Positions 34,510-45,079 of a stretch of 64,000 nt of DNA are shown piece after piece (positions within the stretch are counted from its first letter, which is position 1; the number at the start of each line of letters is the position of its first letter). The notes under the pieces were generated by a model, which did not search any database, was not told where the DNA came from, and worked only from the letters and a program-made list of their open reading frames with translations. The translations under genes and the position numbers were made by a program. This stretch comes from Ctenosaura bakeri (lineage: Eukaryota; Chordata; Lepidosauria; Squamata; Iguanidae): the NCBI GenBank assembly GCA_948474755.1, contig CAOLHI010000648.1:310001-374000 (forward strand). The letters are read 5' to 3'.

Positions 34510-35860
34510 GGAAGGGTCAGGCCAGGAGATGCTAACTGAGTACCTAATGTAAAGTACTGGCAGTAGTCTGCAATCCCCTAAATTGTTAATAGCAAAGTTA
34601 CAATTTTTAAAAAGTAATTTGTTACCACATCCTCAAAAGTAGTTAAAGTATTACCTTTAAAGTTACTTTTTAAAATCCCAAAACGACAAACTCCTGGCCT
34701 GTCCGTATAAAACACAACCTCCTCCTACACGAAGTAGAAGGGTGAGGCACAGCATGAAGTAACACTATATATTTTTCTTCCACTATTTAATGAAGCCACT
34801 CTGCTGCAGCTATTAAAATAATTTTAAAAAAATTCAGTCACTTTGGAAAAGGGTTAAGTTCAGGGTACTTCAACATGTGGTAAGCCTGCCCTGCTGCATT
34901 TGGGAACCTTTCTGCTCACTCTGCTAATCGAGGCCTAGGGCTGCAGCCCCAAAGCCATGCTCTGATGGCACCGCAGCTGACAATATAGTTGTTCATCAAG
35001 AAGGTGCCCCAGAAAATATAGAACTGGTACATCATCTGATACCAGATCAAAATATGTTTTTGTACAGGCAGCACCCCTTTGAAAATGTGGGATGATCAAG
35101 GACTTACGTTTGGAAAGACATATCCAACTGGATCTCACTTGAGGGTGGAATCTTTGGCCACAGCAAAGGGACAGGAAGGTAAGTATATTGGTACTGAACA
35201 TCGGCTGCTGCAGAATGCAAGACAGAAGGTGCAGCTGCATTGACAGCTTGCTGGCAGCCTTCTCTGTGTTGTCTACTGTGTGAATAGAATGCTAGGCTGG
35301 CAGGCCTTTGGATTGGTTCAGCATGGATCTTTTTGTATTGTTAGAATGAGTCACAAGCACAAGTGATGGAAGAACTGGTTTGTCACACTCTTACTCTTTG
35401 TAACTGTGGGCCTTATCACACCATACTTTAATCCTGAACCGTTCCCCTGGAATCCCACTATAGTCATTCCCATGATGGTATCAGGTTATTAACGCTCTCT
35501 ATCACACCCTGTTGACATCTGCAGATGAATAGTGTCATTTGCACTGTTCTTCCCTCTGCATTACAGTGTCATTGCCAAGTCTTTTTCCCCACTGCTCACC
35601 TCATGGTTGTCCATTTTTTATTTTTTTTAATTATGCTGTACTTGCACAGTAACATTCTAATGTGAAGACACAAGCACATAAAATGTTGTGACGCCCACAC
35701 CACATCCACTACTGGATCAGCTATGGAAGGAAGCACTATCAGAAACACACAGTTAATTAGATTGTTGCAGGAAAGGGGGTCATTAATGTTGGGGAATTGA
35801 GAGATTTTTAGTAATAAGTCTCCCAATGCAGAATATTTTGTAATGCACAGACAGAAGTTG
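34510..35860. other. no gene or recognised repeat
   Basis: The longest ORF is 101 residues on the minus strand (34,935-35,240), without domains. Nothing else supported. Confidence 0.45.
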
Positions 35861-35869
35861 AACAAATTA

Positions 35870-36240
35870 CCAGCCCCACTTCATCATCTCCACCCCAGAC
35901 ATACTTAATCTAGCTCAAAATAAACACAAACAGTTTGATTAAAAACATAAAAGTTTACTCACAAAATCTTGTGCATAGTCTACATGGGTTCAATTCTTGA
36001 AGAAAGTAAGATGAAATTAAGCAGTCACATGCTTGCTGAAAATAATCCCTGTTAGGAGATCTCAGAGCATGCTTTCAGGACAAAAGGGGAAGAGGAAGAG
36101 AACATGCAAGGGGAAGTGGGTGTTGACCAAACAACAGGAAGTTTACTCTAGGCAGTACCCTCTATGCCTACAATAGACATGCAAACTAACTGGCCAGTTA
36201 GGTAATCATGCAAAGGTTGCCACTCTCAACAATTAATGGA
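35870..36240. repeat. dispersed repeat, unclassified, copy 2
   Basis: Partner of 700-1,130. Shared landmarks in order: TCTCCACCCCAGACATACTT, AGTTTACTCACAAAATCTTG, GTGGGTGTTGACCAAACAAC, AGGAAGTTTACTC, and GCAAAGGTTGCCACTCTC. No ends or coding sequence found. Confidence 0.5.
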
Positions 36241-36249
36241 TTATTTACA

Positions 36250-37370
36250 GTGTGAAAAAAAGGGAACATTTCAAACAGGTTGCAACACAATAGCTGCTGG
36301 TGAGCAATGATGTTGTGGGATAGGACTGTTCCTGAATGAGGAATAACACATTGCTCTGGTGGTATGACACCTTGGTGTGATAAGGCTCAGAGCAAGAGTA
36401 ACTGTGGCTGAATGTTGTGTCTAGGATATGAATGAACTCATGTTTCTGTTACTTTAGGTATAGTAAAGCAGTTGTTTTAGGCAGGTGATGACTGGGTAAC
36501 CAGGAGAAACCTCCTTGCCCATTTTCCTGAACCCTGGCTATTTCCCTTTAATAGAGAACTGAGGTGTGTGTCACACACAGCCTGTTCTGTATTGCCTAAA
36601 ATTGCCTGCTGCCTTCAGATGAAGTGAGGAAGACTGACCCATCAAAGGTGTTGAAGGAAAATTCAACTGACAGACTAGTTTGCCACTGTATATGTGATCA
36701 GGTATGTGTGGGTGTCATCTTGTACTTTGCCCTAAGGTTCAAAGTATCTTCAGCCAGCTCTGTTTGTCCCACATAGGCATTGTTTATTAGACTCAAGGCC
36801 ATTGGCTTTGCTGGATGGAGATTCTGGGAGAAATCGTTCAAAAGTAACCTTTCCAGTCTCTATGCCTTTCCCACCAGACCTCTGTCTGTGTGTACTACAT
36901 GTCAGCAACAGTCCTCTGCTCTTCTTTATTTCAGTGGGTTCATTTCAGGTATCTTTAGATAGCAAAAGGAGAACAGACTAAAATCGCTGTAGACAGAGTG
37001 CTCCCACTCATGGTCTATATTTATACCTATTGGTAATGCAGGTGTGTCATCCAGAAATGCAGTTAAGTCCTGACAAGGTGTGGCAAAATTTGACATATTG
37101 TAGATTGCCTTTTACCATGTGAATCTTATATGAACTTTAAGATAAAATGGGGAAAATTGTGGCATTGATTAGATATTTAAATATTAATGTTGGCTCTTCC
37201 CCCCCCCCAGTCCATGAATACCAAGGTTCCCAATCACAAAACAATGACAACAATTTGATAAGAATGTTCTCATGCTAACTATATTGATTAACTTAAATTG
37301 TTAGAAGAAAAACAGTGCACCAGAGCGCAAATGGAACAAAATATTGCACTGTGGTAAAGAAAATGTCTGA
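36250..37370. other. no gene or recognised repeat
   Basis: No ORF above 60 residues with any protein character. A run of ten Cs (near 37,200) is the only low-complexity tract. Confidence 0.45.
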
Positions 37371-37379
37371 TTATAACAG

Positions 37380-37605
37380 AATCAGTGTGGTGTGTTGGTT
37401 CAGGCCAGTATTGGGTTTAGGATTTGGGAGATCTGTGTTTTACTTCCTAATGAGCCATGACACTCAGTAGTAATCTTGGCCCAGCCACTCTTTTCTCCAG
37501 CTTAACCTACATGATGGCGTTGTTGTGAGGATAAACTGGGGAAGGGCAGAGCCATTCTGCCTTGAACTCAGTTGAAGAGAGATGAAATATAAGTGCAAGA
37601 AACAA
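37380..37605 (+). repeat. second tRNA-derived SINE type
   Basis: The head (ATCAGTGTGGTGTGTTGGTT) is like the common SINE, but the body differs: CTTGGCCCAGCCACTC, CAGCTTAACCTACATGATGG, GTTGTTGTGAGGATAAACTG and GAGATGAAATATAAGTGCAA, a pattern common to another vertebrate SINE class. The tail is AAGAAACAAATAAG. Confidence 0.65.
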
Positions 37606-37711
37606 ATAAGAATCTTAGGAGTACTTTTCAGTTTGCATTGCTTCATTGTGTGCTGATTTATTTTAAGAGAATAGCATATAACACAAAGTAAAAAGTACAA
37701 ATGAAGAAAGA

Positions 37712-37937
37712 GCCAGAATGGTGTAGTTGCCTGAGCATTGGACTGGAGTTCAGATCCCTGCTCAGCCATTGAAACCCACTGGGTGATCCTGGACAAGTAA
37801 TACTTTCTCAGCCTCAGATGAAGGCAAAGGCAAACCACCCCTTCAACAAATCTTGCCAAGGAAACCCTGTGACAGATACTCCTTAGGGTCACCCTGAGTC
37901 GGAAACAATGTCAAGTCACACAACAACAACAACAAGT
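37712..37937 (+). repeat. tRNA-derived SINE, near full length
   Basis: From AGCCAGAATGGTGTAGTTGC through GAGCATTGGACTGGAGTTCAG, CACTGGGTGATCCTGGACAAG, CTCAGCCTCAGATGAAGGC, CAAATCTTGCCAAGGAAACC, to GTCAAGTCACACAACAACAA. This is the best local reference for the family. The 142-residue minus ORF (37,464-37,892) covers two SINEs and is not a gene. Confidence 0.88.
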
Positions 37938-37982
37938 ACAAATGCAATGAAAATATAAATCACACAGATATAGTTCTGAATT

Positions 37983-38100
37983 CTGTTGATAATTTTAACA
38001 AGAATAGACTCATTGAATTGATGGGACTTATATAGGAATAGTCTGACAATTCAAAAATTGAGTCGATGGGTTTGGTCTAATTGGGAATTCAGAATTCCCA
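37983..38100. mobile_element. palindromic repeat family D, copy 2
   Basis: CTGTTGATAATTTTAACAAGA with AATAGACTCATTGAATTGATG on the left, and GAGTCGATGGGTTTGGTCTA with ATTGGGAATTCAG on the right, correspond to the two arms of the 27,619 copy. Strongly diverged. Confidence 0.5.
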
Positions 38101-38612
38101 ATTAGAAATCAGAATTCAGGCCATATTCTCCAGGAAGCTGTGACTGGATATAGATCCTGGTTGAATGAACTCTCATTAGAAACCCAGACTGTGGTCTAAA
38201 AATACATAGTGTTGTAGTGTTGCTGATGAAGCTAAGAAGGACTTGATAGGGTAGAGTGGCAGACTTTTTGGTTAAAACTTGGCATTTGATTAAAGTCTTT
38301 GGGCCCTATTGATGTCATTCAAATCTGCGCACACGCATGATTTTTAACTATTTTAATTTTTGAAATTATCAAAAACTAATCATTAAACCACCACACCACC
38401 ACCACCACCAACATGTCATGTGCTCTTGAAGAAACATGGGGGATGGGACATATTTTAATACACAGTCTTAAAATAAATTGATTAATCGGATTTAAGGGAA
38501 TGTGATCCAAAGATTAGTGCATAGTGTTTGGATGCTGAATCCTACATCCTAATAGTTTTTCACAAACTCTGCTGTGTAGCCTTTGTGAGCCCCAGTCTCA
38601 GTGGTACACTTA

Positions 38613-38796
38613 GACCATTTCCGCACAAGACTGTTATAGCACTATGATTCCACTTTCAACATCCTATGGAATCCTGGGGTTTGCAGTTTAGGGAAGGGCC
38701 GGCCGGCCGGCCCCTCACTAAACTGCAAACCCCAGGATTCCATAGGATGTTGAAAGTGGAATCATAGCGCTGTAACAGTCTTGTGTGGAAATGGCA
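38613..38796. mobile_element. palindromic MITE family A, short-loop form with GGCC-rich loop
   Basis: It begins GACCATTTCCGCAC and ends GTGTGGAAATGGCA, flanked by TTA on both sides (38,610-38,612 and 38,797-38,799). The arms pair almost perfectly. The loop holds GGGCCGGCCGGCCGGCCCC, a self-complementary run not seen in other copies. Length 184 bp. Confidence 0.92.
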
Positions 38797-38799
38797 TTA

Positions 38800-39955
38800 G
38801 GTAATTTCAGAGTTTAACATTTAGACTGTGGACTTCATGGTCATGGAGACCCCTCACTCTTTTGTTGGCCCAGTGTATTACTTCAAAATATGGGCAACCA
38901 GTCCTGCTGTGTTTGGCAACTCTCCTTTTCATTCTGTTGTGTAGTGGTCTGGACATCTACCCCACAGTCCTGCCCTGATGGCACAATTGTTCAGACCAAG
39001 GCATCTGAGAAGGCTGTCCCGAGGAGCAGATGTATCTTTGAGCTTTCCTGGAGGAAGGGCAAGCCACACATGCGTGAAATACAAAGAAGCACATAGAGAA
39101 ATTGATGTGAAAATAAGTCTGATTTATGTCCAAGGAAATGTGTTCAGGATTAGCCTGTCTTGAGTTTTTCCCAAGGCCACCTAGTCAGACTGGCTCCAAG
39201 AGTGGGATTCAGTCCATGAATTACCTCACCCAGCTTGCAAGAAGAGTATTTCCTGGACCTGGTATCTAGAGATTTTGATATCAACAGTGGTGTGATGTTC
39301 TCACCATTTTCTGAGTCACTTTTGTGTGTGTACCTGTGTAAAGCATTAATAAGTGAAATTGGTTCAGGCTTAAAATAGCATAACTTTGATCCTACAGTCT
39401 GGCATGCTAGACTTTGTAGGTGGTGATTTAAGACTTTATAACTATAGAAAGAAAGAACTTTGCCCAGACACTAGCATTCTCACAGCATCTGTGCTGCAGG
39501 TAGGAATCCCTGACCTGCATTTATTAGAGTACTAATTTAAGCAGACAAGGCACACAGCTTGGTTCACAGTGAAGACAATAGCAACCATCTTTACCTGATT
39601 AGCTTGCTGGCCTCCTCTTACTCCTGGATTCCAGTTCTCTTGTTATTTCCTTTTCTTGATATATTTTTACTCCTCCCCCACCATCTTTCGTTCTTCCTAC
39701 GTGCTGTACCCTTTTTACCAGTGCTGTACTGAAATTGCCCAAAAGTTAGCCTGCCAAGCAAAAGATACTTCCATTTTCTTGCCTGATTTCTCAGAATTTC
39801 TTTTCAGCTTCTTTTTCATTTTCCCCCCTACAGCTTATCTCATTGTTGCCAAGTGACCAAAGGAACTGTGTTTGTTTTTCTTTCAGTTACATGTCTTGCG
39901 CTTGCTCTGTAGCTTCCTAGGCTGCCCGTATTTCCTGGGGAAAAACACTTATAGG
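38800..39955. other. no gene or recognised repeat
   Basis: Two overlapping ORFs at 38,890-39,163 (68 and 61 residues) lack domains. No repeat signature was seen. Confidence 0.4.
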
Positions 39956-39961
39956 AGGAGT

Positions 39962-40168
39962 TGTTGTGAGTTTCCAAGTTCATTCTGACTTATGACAATC
40001 CAAATGTGACTCTATTACGCAGTTTTCTTGGCAAGATTTGTTCAGAGGGGGTTTTGCCTTTGCCTTCCTCTTAGGCTAAGGTCACCCAATGGGTTTGACT
40101 GAGTGGGGATTTGAACCCAGATCTCAAGAGTCACAGTCCAATGGTCAAACCACAATGCCATGATGGCA
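39962..40168 (-). repeat. tRNA-derived SINE, antisense
   Basis: In reverse it gives AGTGCCATCATGGCATTGTGG, TTGACCATTGGACTGTGACTC, CAAATCCCCACTCAGTC, CAGAGGAAGGCAAAGGC-like, GCCAAGAAAACTGCG and a tail complementary to GTTGTGAGTTTCC. It abuts the next SINE. Confidence 0.82.
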
Positions 40169-40211
40169 CTCTAAGTCAGAAGGAGTTACAGGATGATATA
40201 TTCCCATAAGC

Positions 40212-40452
40212 ATTAGCTGAAGTGCAGGAAGTCACAGCCCTGGTGGCACAGTGGTTAAATGCCAGTACTGCAGCCACAATGTTGTGAGTTTGATCCTGCA
40301 GAGCTCCAGGTTGACTCAGCCCTCCATCCTTCCATATGATGCTAAAATGAGTACCCAGCTTGTTGGGGGCAATTAGCTAAATACATCGTAAACTGCTTAG
40401 GGAATGCTTTGCACTGATAAGTGGTATAGAAATGTAAGTGCTATTGATATAT
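40212..40452 (+). repeat. Sauria-type SINE
   Basis: The order is AGCCCTGGTGGCACAGTGGT, CAGTACTGCAG, GAGTTTGATCCTGC, GAGCTCCAGGTTGACTCAGC, CCATCCTTCC, TAAAATGAGTACCCAGCTTG, TTGGGGGCAATTAGCTAAAT, AAACTGCTTAGGGAATGCTTT, and the end AAATGTAAGTGCTATTGATAT. This head, body and GTGCTATT-type end are what I know as the squamate Sauria SINE, mobilised by BovB-type LINEs. It is the best single clue to a squamate origin. Confidence 0.85.
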
Positions 40453-40790
40453 TGCCTATACACCATAAGTGAGGTGAATGGACAACAAAAGACATCCTTT
40501 GACATTTTTCTCCAAAGTAATTTCTTTTCTGTTAAGATAAAATAATGAAAATAAATAAACACAAATAAATGAGAAGAGTTGGGATTGGGGGTGCATAAGC
40601 AGTTTTGGGCACATATTTGTTTTTGCCTTGGAGTTGAAAAAGTTTTTTTTTAATCATGTCATAATCTCTTCACTACTGCTATACTCAGCTCTTTTGTTAA
40701 ACCTGTATATTTTTGAAGAGGAAGTCCAGTAAGAGAACTGAGCATGAGTTGTGGGAATCTGTTGTGACACCGCAATGAAGTCTCCAGTAA

Positions 40791-41498
40791 AAATCATAGA
40801 ATCATAGAATCATAGAAATGTAGAGCTGGAAGAGACCACAAGGGCCATCCAGTCCAACCCCCTGCCATGCAGGAACACCCTCAAAGCACTCCCGACAGAT
40901 GGCCATCCAGCCTCTGCTTAAAAACCTCCAAAGAAAGAGACTCCACTACACTCCGAAGCAGCATATTCCACTGCCGGACAGCCCTGACCGTCACGAAGTT
41001 CTTCCTGAGGTTCAGGTGGAATCTCCTTTCCTGCAGCGTGAATCCATTGCTCCTTGTCTTGGTCTCTGGAGCAGCAGAAAACAAGTGCACTCCCTCCTCT
41101 ACATGGCATTCCTTCATATATTTAAACATGGCTATCATATCCCCTCTTAACTTTCTCTTCTGCAGACTAAACATACCCAGCTCTCTAAGTCTATCCTCAT
41201 AGGGCATGGCTTCCAGGCCTCTCACCATTTTGGTTGCCCTCCTCTGGACTTGCTCCAGCTTGACCATGTCCTTCTTGAATTGGGGTGCCCAGAACTGGAC
41301 ACAGTATTCGAGGTCTAACCAAAGCAGAGTAGAGTGGTACTAGTACCTCCCTCAATCTAGACACCATACTCCTATTGATGCAGCCGAGAATTGCACTGGC
41401 TTTCTTGGCTGCCGCATCACACTGCTGACTCATGTTCAGCTTGTGGTCTATTAAGACTCCTAGATCCCTTTCACATGTACTGCTATTCAACCATGCCT
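40791..41498 (-). mobile_element. 5'-truncated CR1 LINE, antisense
   Basis: The left edge has the CR1 3' tail in reverse, repeats of ATCATAGA (ATTCTATG octamer on the coding strand). Then come CCAGTCCAACCCCCTGCC and the ORF2 C-terminus. A minus frame of 128 residues (40,881-41,267) is open and contains SLQKRKLRGDMIAMFKYMK and RQWNMLLRSVVESLSLEVFK, continued upstream in another frame (41,197-41,490) by [20 protein letters not shown]. About 0.7 kb survives. This is relatively young but not functional. Confidence 0.92.
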
Positions 41499-41504
41499 AA
41501 AATG

Positions 41505-42215
41505 CCTCATGCCCTTCCATACGAGTGTGGAAACCATAGCAACAGCAGTTTTAGATATCAGTAGCAGGACAGATTTTTTTTTTTTTGGCCAATTATGAAG
41601 ACTTACAAGTTTATTTCAAGTTCTAGAAAATGAATACTGGTATTTGTGGGCAGGCAGGTTAGTAAAATTTGGTGGCAGAAGATACTATTTTTAATCTGTT
41701 TGCCAAGTCACATCAAACTGATCAAATATGTATTTTGGTAAAACACATGCTGAAAACAATCAGTCAGCTTCCATAAACTGTTGGAACTCAGATTAAACTG
41801 AAGTAGATGATCGTTACAATGATTAACCAAGGATTCCAAAAAAATGTAGGGCATCATTTCTTTATTTTGTTCATTTAAAACATTATATTTGACTGAGAAC
41901 TTTGAGTCAAAGAAGCTTTGAGACTTCCAGAAGCTTCCAGGGTGACTTACAGAGACAAGCAGCATGACCGTTTTAGCCCTCAGGCCTACAATCTAAGTTT
42001 AAGACATGTCACACAAGGAGGGAAAGGGATGGGGTTTGGGAAAAAATGGTCAGTCTTCATAACGACTATTTGGAGGGAACAATTTCAAATAGTCTTAATG
42101 GCTGCTCTTAGGTAACAACTGAATGAAGACTGAAGACAGCTGTAGCAGAAAAGATTGTCTCATTTTTCCATTCAGATTTTTTTGTGGATTCAGATAATTT
42201 TTGCTTGCAAACTAT
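41505..42215. other. no gene or recognised repeat
   Basis: A T-run near 41,575 is the only simple tract. The 85-residue minus ORF (41,708-41,965) has no recognisable features. Confidence 0.45.
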
Positions 42216-42220
42216 CTAGG

Positions 42221-42320
42221 ACAGGTTTTTTTCAACCCAGGGTTCCCTGGAATTTAGGGTTTCTGTGAGTGGTTGCTAGGGGTTCTGCAAGAGCTCATGA
42301 TTTTTTTTAGTGAGGTGCCA
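42221..42320 (+). repeat. short MITE-like fragment
   Basis: GACAGGTTTTTTTCAACCCAG, GGGTTCCCTGGAATTTAGGG, TTGCTAGGGGTTCTGCAAGAG resemble a widespread small amniote repeat with hAT-like ends. The right end is missing. Confidence 0.4.
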
Positions 42321-42329
42321 CTGTGGAGT

Positions 42330-43395
42330 GGCGGGGGGAGAAGAGGCCTCTGTGGAGTGGTTTGTTGTCTCTTCTGTTTGAGGAGGACACTGGGCCCCCC
42401 CTTACATTTTAGTCATTCACCTTGGTGGTAATGACTTGGGGTTGCTAAAAGGCAGGGCCCTGATTTCACAAACCTTGAAGGATTTTCTTTGGGATGGAAA
42501 GTTTTTAAAACCGGGGGTTTTATTTGTTTTTTCCTTCCATTTTATCCCACCAGCTAAAGGTTAAGGTAATCCTAAGCATATTGACCTTGCCTGGAGAAAG
42601 ATCAATGGGGACCTTCATAATGCCACAGGCATGTGTTTTGGTCCCCTTTTCCTCTGCATACCACCTAGTTTTCTAACAACCAAAGCCCTACAGGGTTGAG
42701 GGGCTTTCATTTGTTGGAAGAGGGAAATATGTTGTGCCTGGGGGAGTTGTGTTGGTTGGCCTAGGGGGGGAGAGGGACTACTCAGACATTTGTCCCTTGT
42801 CTGTGGCAGGCAGTGGGGGGAAAATTAAAGTCTTTGGTGATCACCTTTGGCACCATTTTGGTGTAAAGTAGGACTCTGAAACTTCCTCTTGTAGAGTTCT
42901 GAAGCCCAAGGGGTGAGGAAGGAGGCTAGTCTTGAGGTTTTTTTTTGGGGTCCAGACTCTCACTTGCAGATTTCTGAGGCTTAGGTGGATCCCCCCCTTT
43001 TTCCTTCCAATTACAGCAAGTATCTGGATTGCCTTCAAGGTTGAGGTGTTTTGCCCAAAGGAAGGCTGAGGAGGTTGTCAAGGGGTGACACTTGGCCTCA
43101 GCTGGACCTACATCAGGTTGCTCCCTTGTCTTGCTTCATTTCCAGGCCAATGCAGCTTAAATAGGTTAGATCAAATAAAATTACCTTTTTTTACCCCGAT
43201 TTAGAAAATTTGGTTTTTATTATTTATGGGTTTATTTTAAACATGTTTAAAGTTGGTGATGGAAAATGGTCCAGTCACTGCCCCCCAAATGCCCTTTTCA
43301 ACATTGTCTTAATCATGAACATGAAAAAAAAACACTATGTTTTAGCTTTCCTTGGTCTAAGAGTTGTTGCATTGGAGTTCTTGTTTGGAAACTGT
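42330..43395 (+). pseudogene. decayed retroelement fragment with an SGNH hydrolase-like domain
   Basis: Translating the plus strand in changing frames gives VIHLGGNDLGLLKG near 42,410-42,450, then IDLAWRKINGDLHNA near 42,575-42,625, then ALYRVEGLSF near 42,690-42,715. The GGND block and the later Tyr-Arg...Gly motif are the usual landmarks of an SGNH (GDSL-like) hydrolase domain. I associate this version, from memory, with tyrosine-recombinase (DIRS/Ngaro-type) retroelements of reptiles and fish. The rest, up to the start of the monomer array, gives only broken frames, for example KMPFQHCLNHEHEK-like. Frameshifts and stops are many. No terminal repeats were found, so the element class is an inference. 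Confidence 0.5.
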
Positions 43396-43399
43396 TGAT

Positions 43400-43735
43400 T
43401 TTCCCAGAGGAAAGAGCAGAGGGGGAAACTGGGGCCAAGACGTCCTTTGACCAGGTGTGTTTCACAGGCTTGTTTTTTTGCTGAGCTTGTTTTTTTCTGT
43501 GCTTGGGGGCCTTGCTTGTTTTTGCTGTTAATTGCTTGCTATTGTTTGCTGGCTACTGCCTGGCCGTGGGCTCTGCCTGATCACACGGTCTGACTAACGA
43601 GAGGGGGGAGGCAGCTAGCGGGGGGGGAGCTTTATTAGGAGCTACCAACGGGCCTCTAGTTCATTTCCCAGAGGAAAAAGAGAGGAGAGCTGGGCCTGTG
43701 AAAAACGTCCTAGACCAGGGGGTGTTGCCCGGCTT

Positions 43736-43770
<35 letters not shown>

Positions 43771-45000
43771 CTGAGCTTTTTTTTGCTGTGCTTGGGGGCC
43801 TTGCTTGTTTTTGCTGTTAATTGCTTGCTATTGTTTGCTGGCCATGGCCCCCCTGGGCCTGCCTGATCACACGGTCTTACTAACGAGAGGGAGGAGGCAG
43901 CTAGCGGGGGGGGAGCTTTATTAGGAGCTACCAACCCGGGGCCCCTAAACTCATTTCCCAGAGGAAAGAGCAGAGGAAAAAGCTGGGCCTGTGAAGACGT
44001 CCTAGACCAGGTGTGTTTCACAGGCTTGTTTTTTTTTTTTTTTTTTTTTTTTTTTTTCTGAGCTTGTTTTTGCTGTGCTTGGGGGCCTTGCTTGTTTTTG
44101 CTGTTAATTGCTTGCTATTGTTTGCTGGCACTGCCTGGCCGTGGGCTCTGCCTGATCACACGGTCTGACTAACGAGAGGGAGGAGGCAGCTAGCGGGGAG
44201 GAGCTTTATTAGGAGCTACCAACGGGCCTCTAGCTCATTTCCCAGAGGAAAGAGCAGAGGGGAGCTGGGCCTGTGAAGACGTCCTAGACCAGGGGTGTTT
44301 CACAGGCTTGTTTTTTTGCTGAGCTTGTTTTTGCTGTGCTTGGGGGCCTTGCTTGTTTTTGCTGTTAATTGCTTGCTATTGTTTGTGGCTACTGCCTGGC
44401 CGTGGGCTCTGCCTGATCACACGGTTGACTAACGAGAGGGAGGAGGCAGCTACGGGGAGGAGCTTTATTAGGAGCACCAACGGGCCTCTAGCTCATTTCC
44501 CAGAGGAAAGAGCAGAGGAGAGCTGGGCCTGTGAAGACGTCCTGACCAGGTGTGTTTCACAGGCTTGTTTTTTTGCTAGCTTGTTTTTGCTGTGCTTGGG
44601 GGCCTTGCTTGTTTTTGCTGTTAATTGCTTGCTATTGTTTGCTGGCTACTGCCTGGCCGTGGGTCTGCCTGATCACACGGTCTGACTAACGAGAGGGAGG
44701 AGGCAGCTAGCGGGGAGGAGCTTTATTAGGGTACCAACGGGGCCCCTAGCCATTTCCCAGAGGAAAGAGCAGAGGAGAGCTGGGCCTGGAAAACGTCCTA
44801 GACCAGGTGTGTTTCACAGGCTTGTTTTTTTGCTGAGCTTGTTTTTGCTGTGCTTGGGGGCCTTGCTTGTTTTTTCTGTTAATTGCTTGCTATTGTTTGC
44901 TGGCTACTGCCTGGCCGTGGGCTCTGCCTGATCACACGGTCTGACTAACGAGAGGGAGGAGGCAGCTAGGGGGGGAGGAGCTTTATTAGGAGCTACCAAC
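43400..45000 (+). repeat. tandem array of six ~260-bp monomers, putative CR1 5' UTR promoter array
   Basis: The anchor CCCAGAGGAAAGAGCAGAGG or a close variant starts at 43,403, 43,667, 43,957, 44,241, 44,499 and 44,756, giving periods of about 264, 290, 284, 258 and 257 bp. The last unit ends at 45,000. Shared words include GAAGACGTCCTAGACCAGG, TTTGCTGTGCTTGGGGGCCT, TGTTAATTGCTTGCTATTG, CTGATCACACGGTCTGACTA and AGGAGCTTTATTAGGAGC. Long T runs in units two and three account for the length differences. The array runs straight into the CR1 5' UTR in the same orientation. Monomeric 5' UTRs of this sort are known for mouse L1. For CR1 this is an inference. Confidence 0.85.
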
Positions 45001-45079
45001 GGCAAGCCCCTTTTGGCGCGCGCACTTGCACTCCTTTACTTTCTCGAGCTTCTCCGTACTACTCTCTGTTGTTTCAAGG

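Noticed and set aside
37464..37892. 142-residue minus-strand ORF
   Set aside because: It spans the antisense of two adjacent SINEs. The same words occur in other SINE copies.
40881..41267. 128-residue minus-strand ORF as a host gene
   Set aside because: The sequence is the C-terminus of CR1 ORF2, followed by the CR1 3' tail. It is a truncated LINE.
43400..45000. CRISPR-like array, or a centromeric-type satellite
   Set aside because: The units are about 260 bp without short spacers and lead directly into a CR1 5' UTR. A LINE promoter array explains it better.
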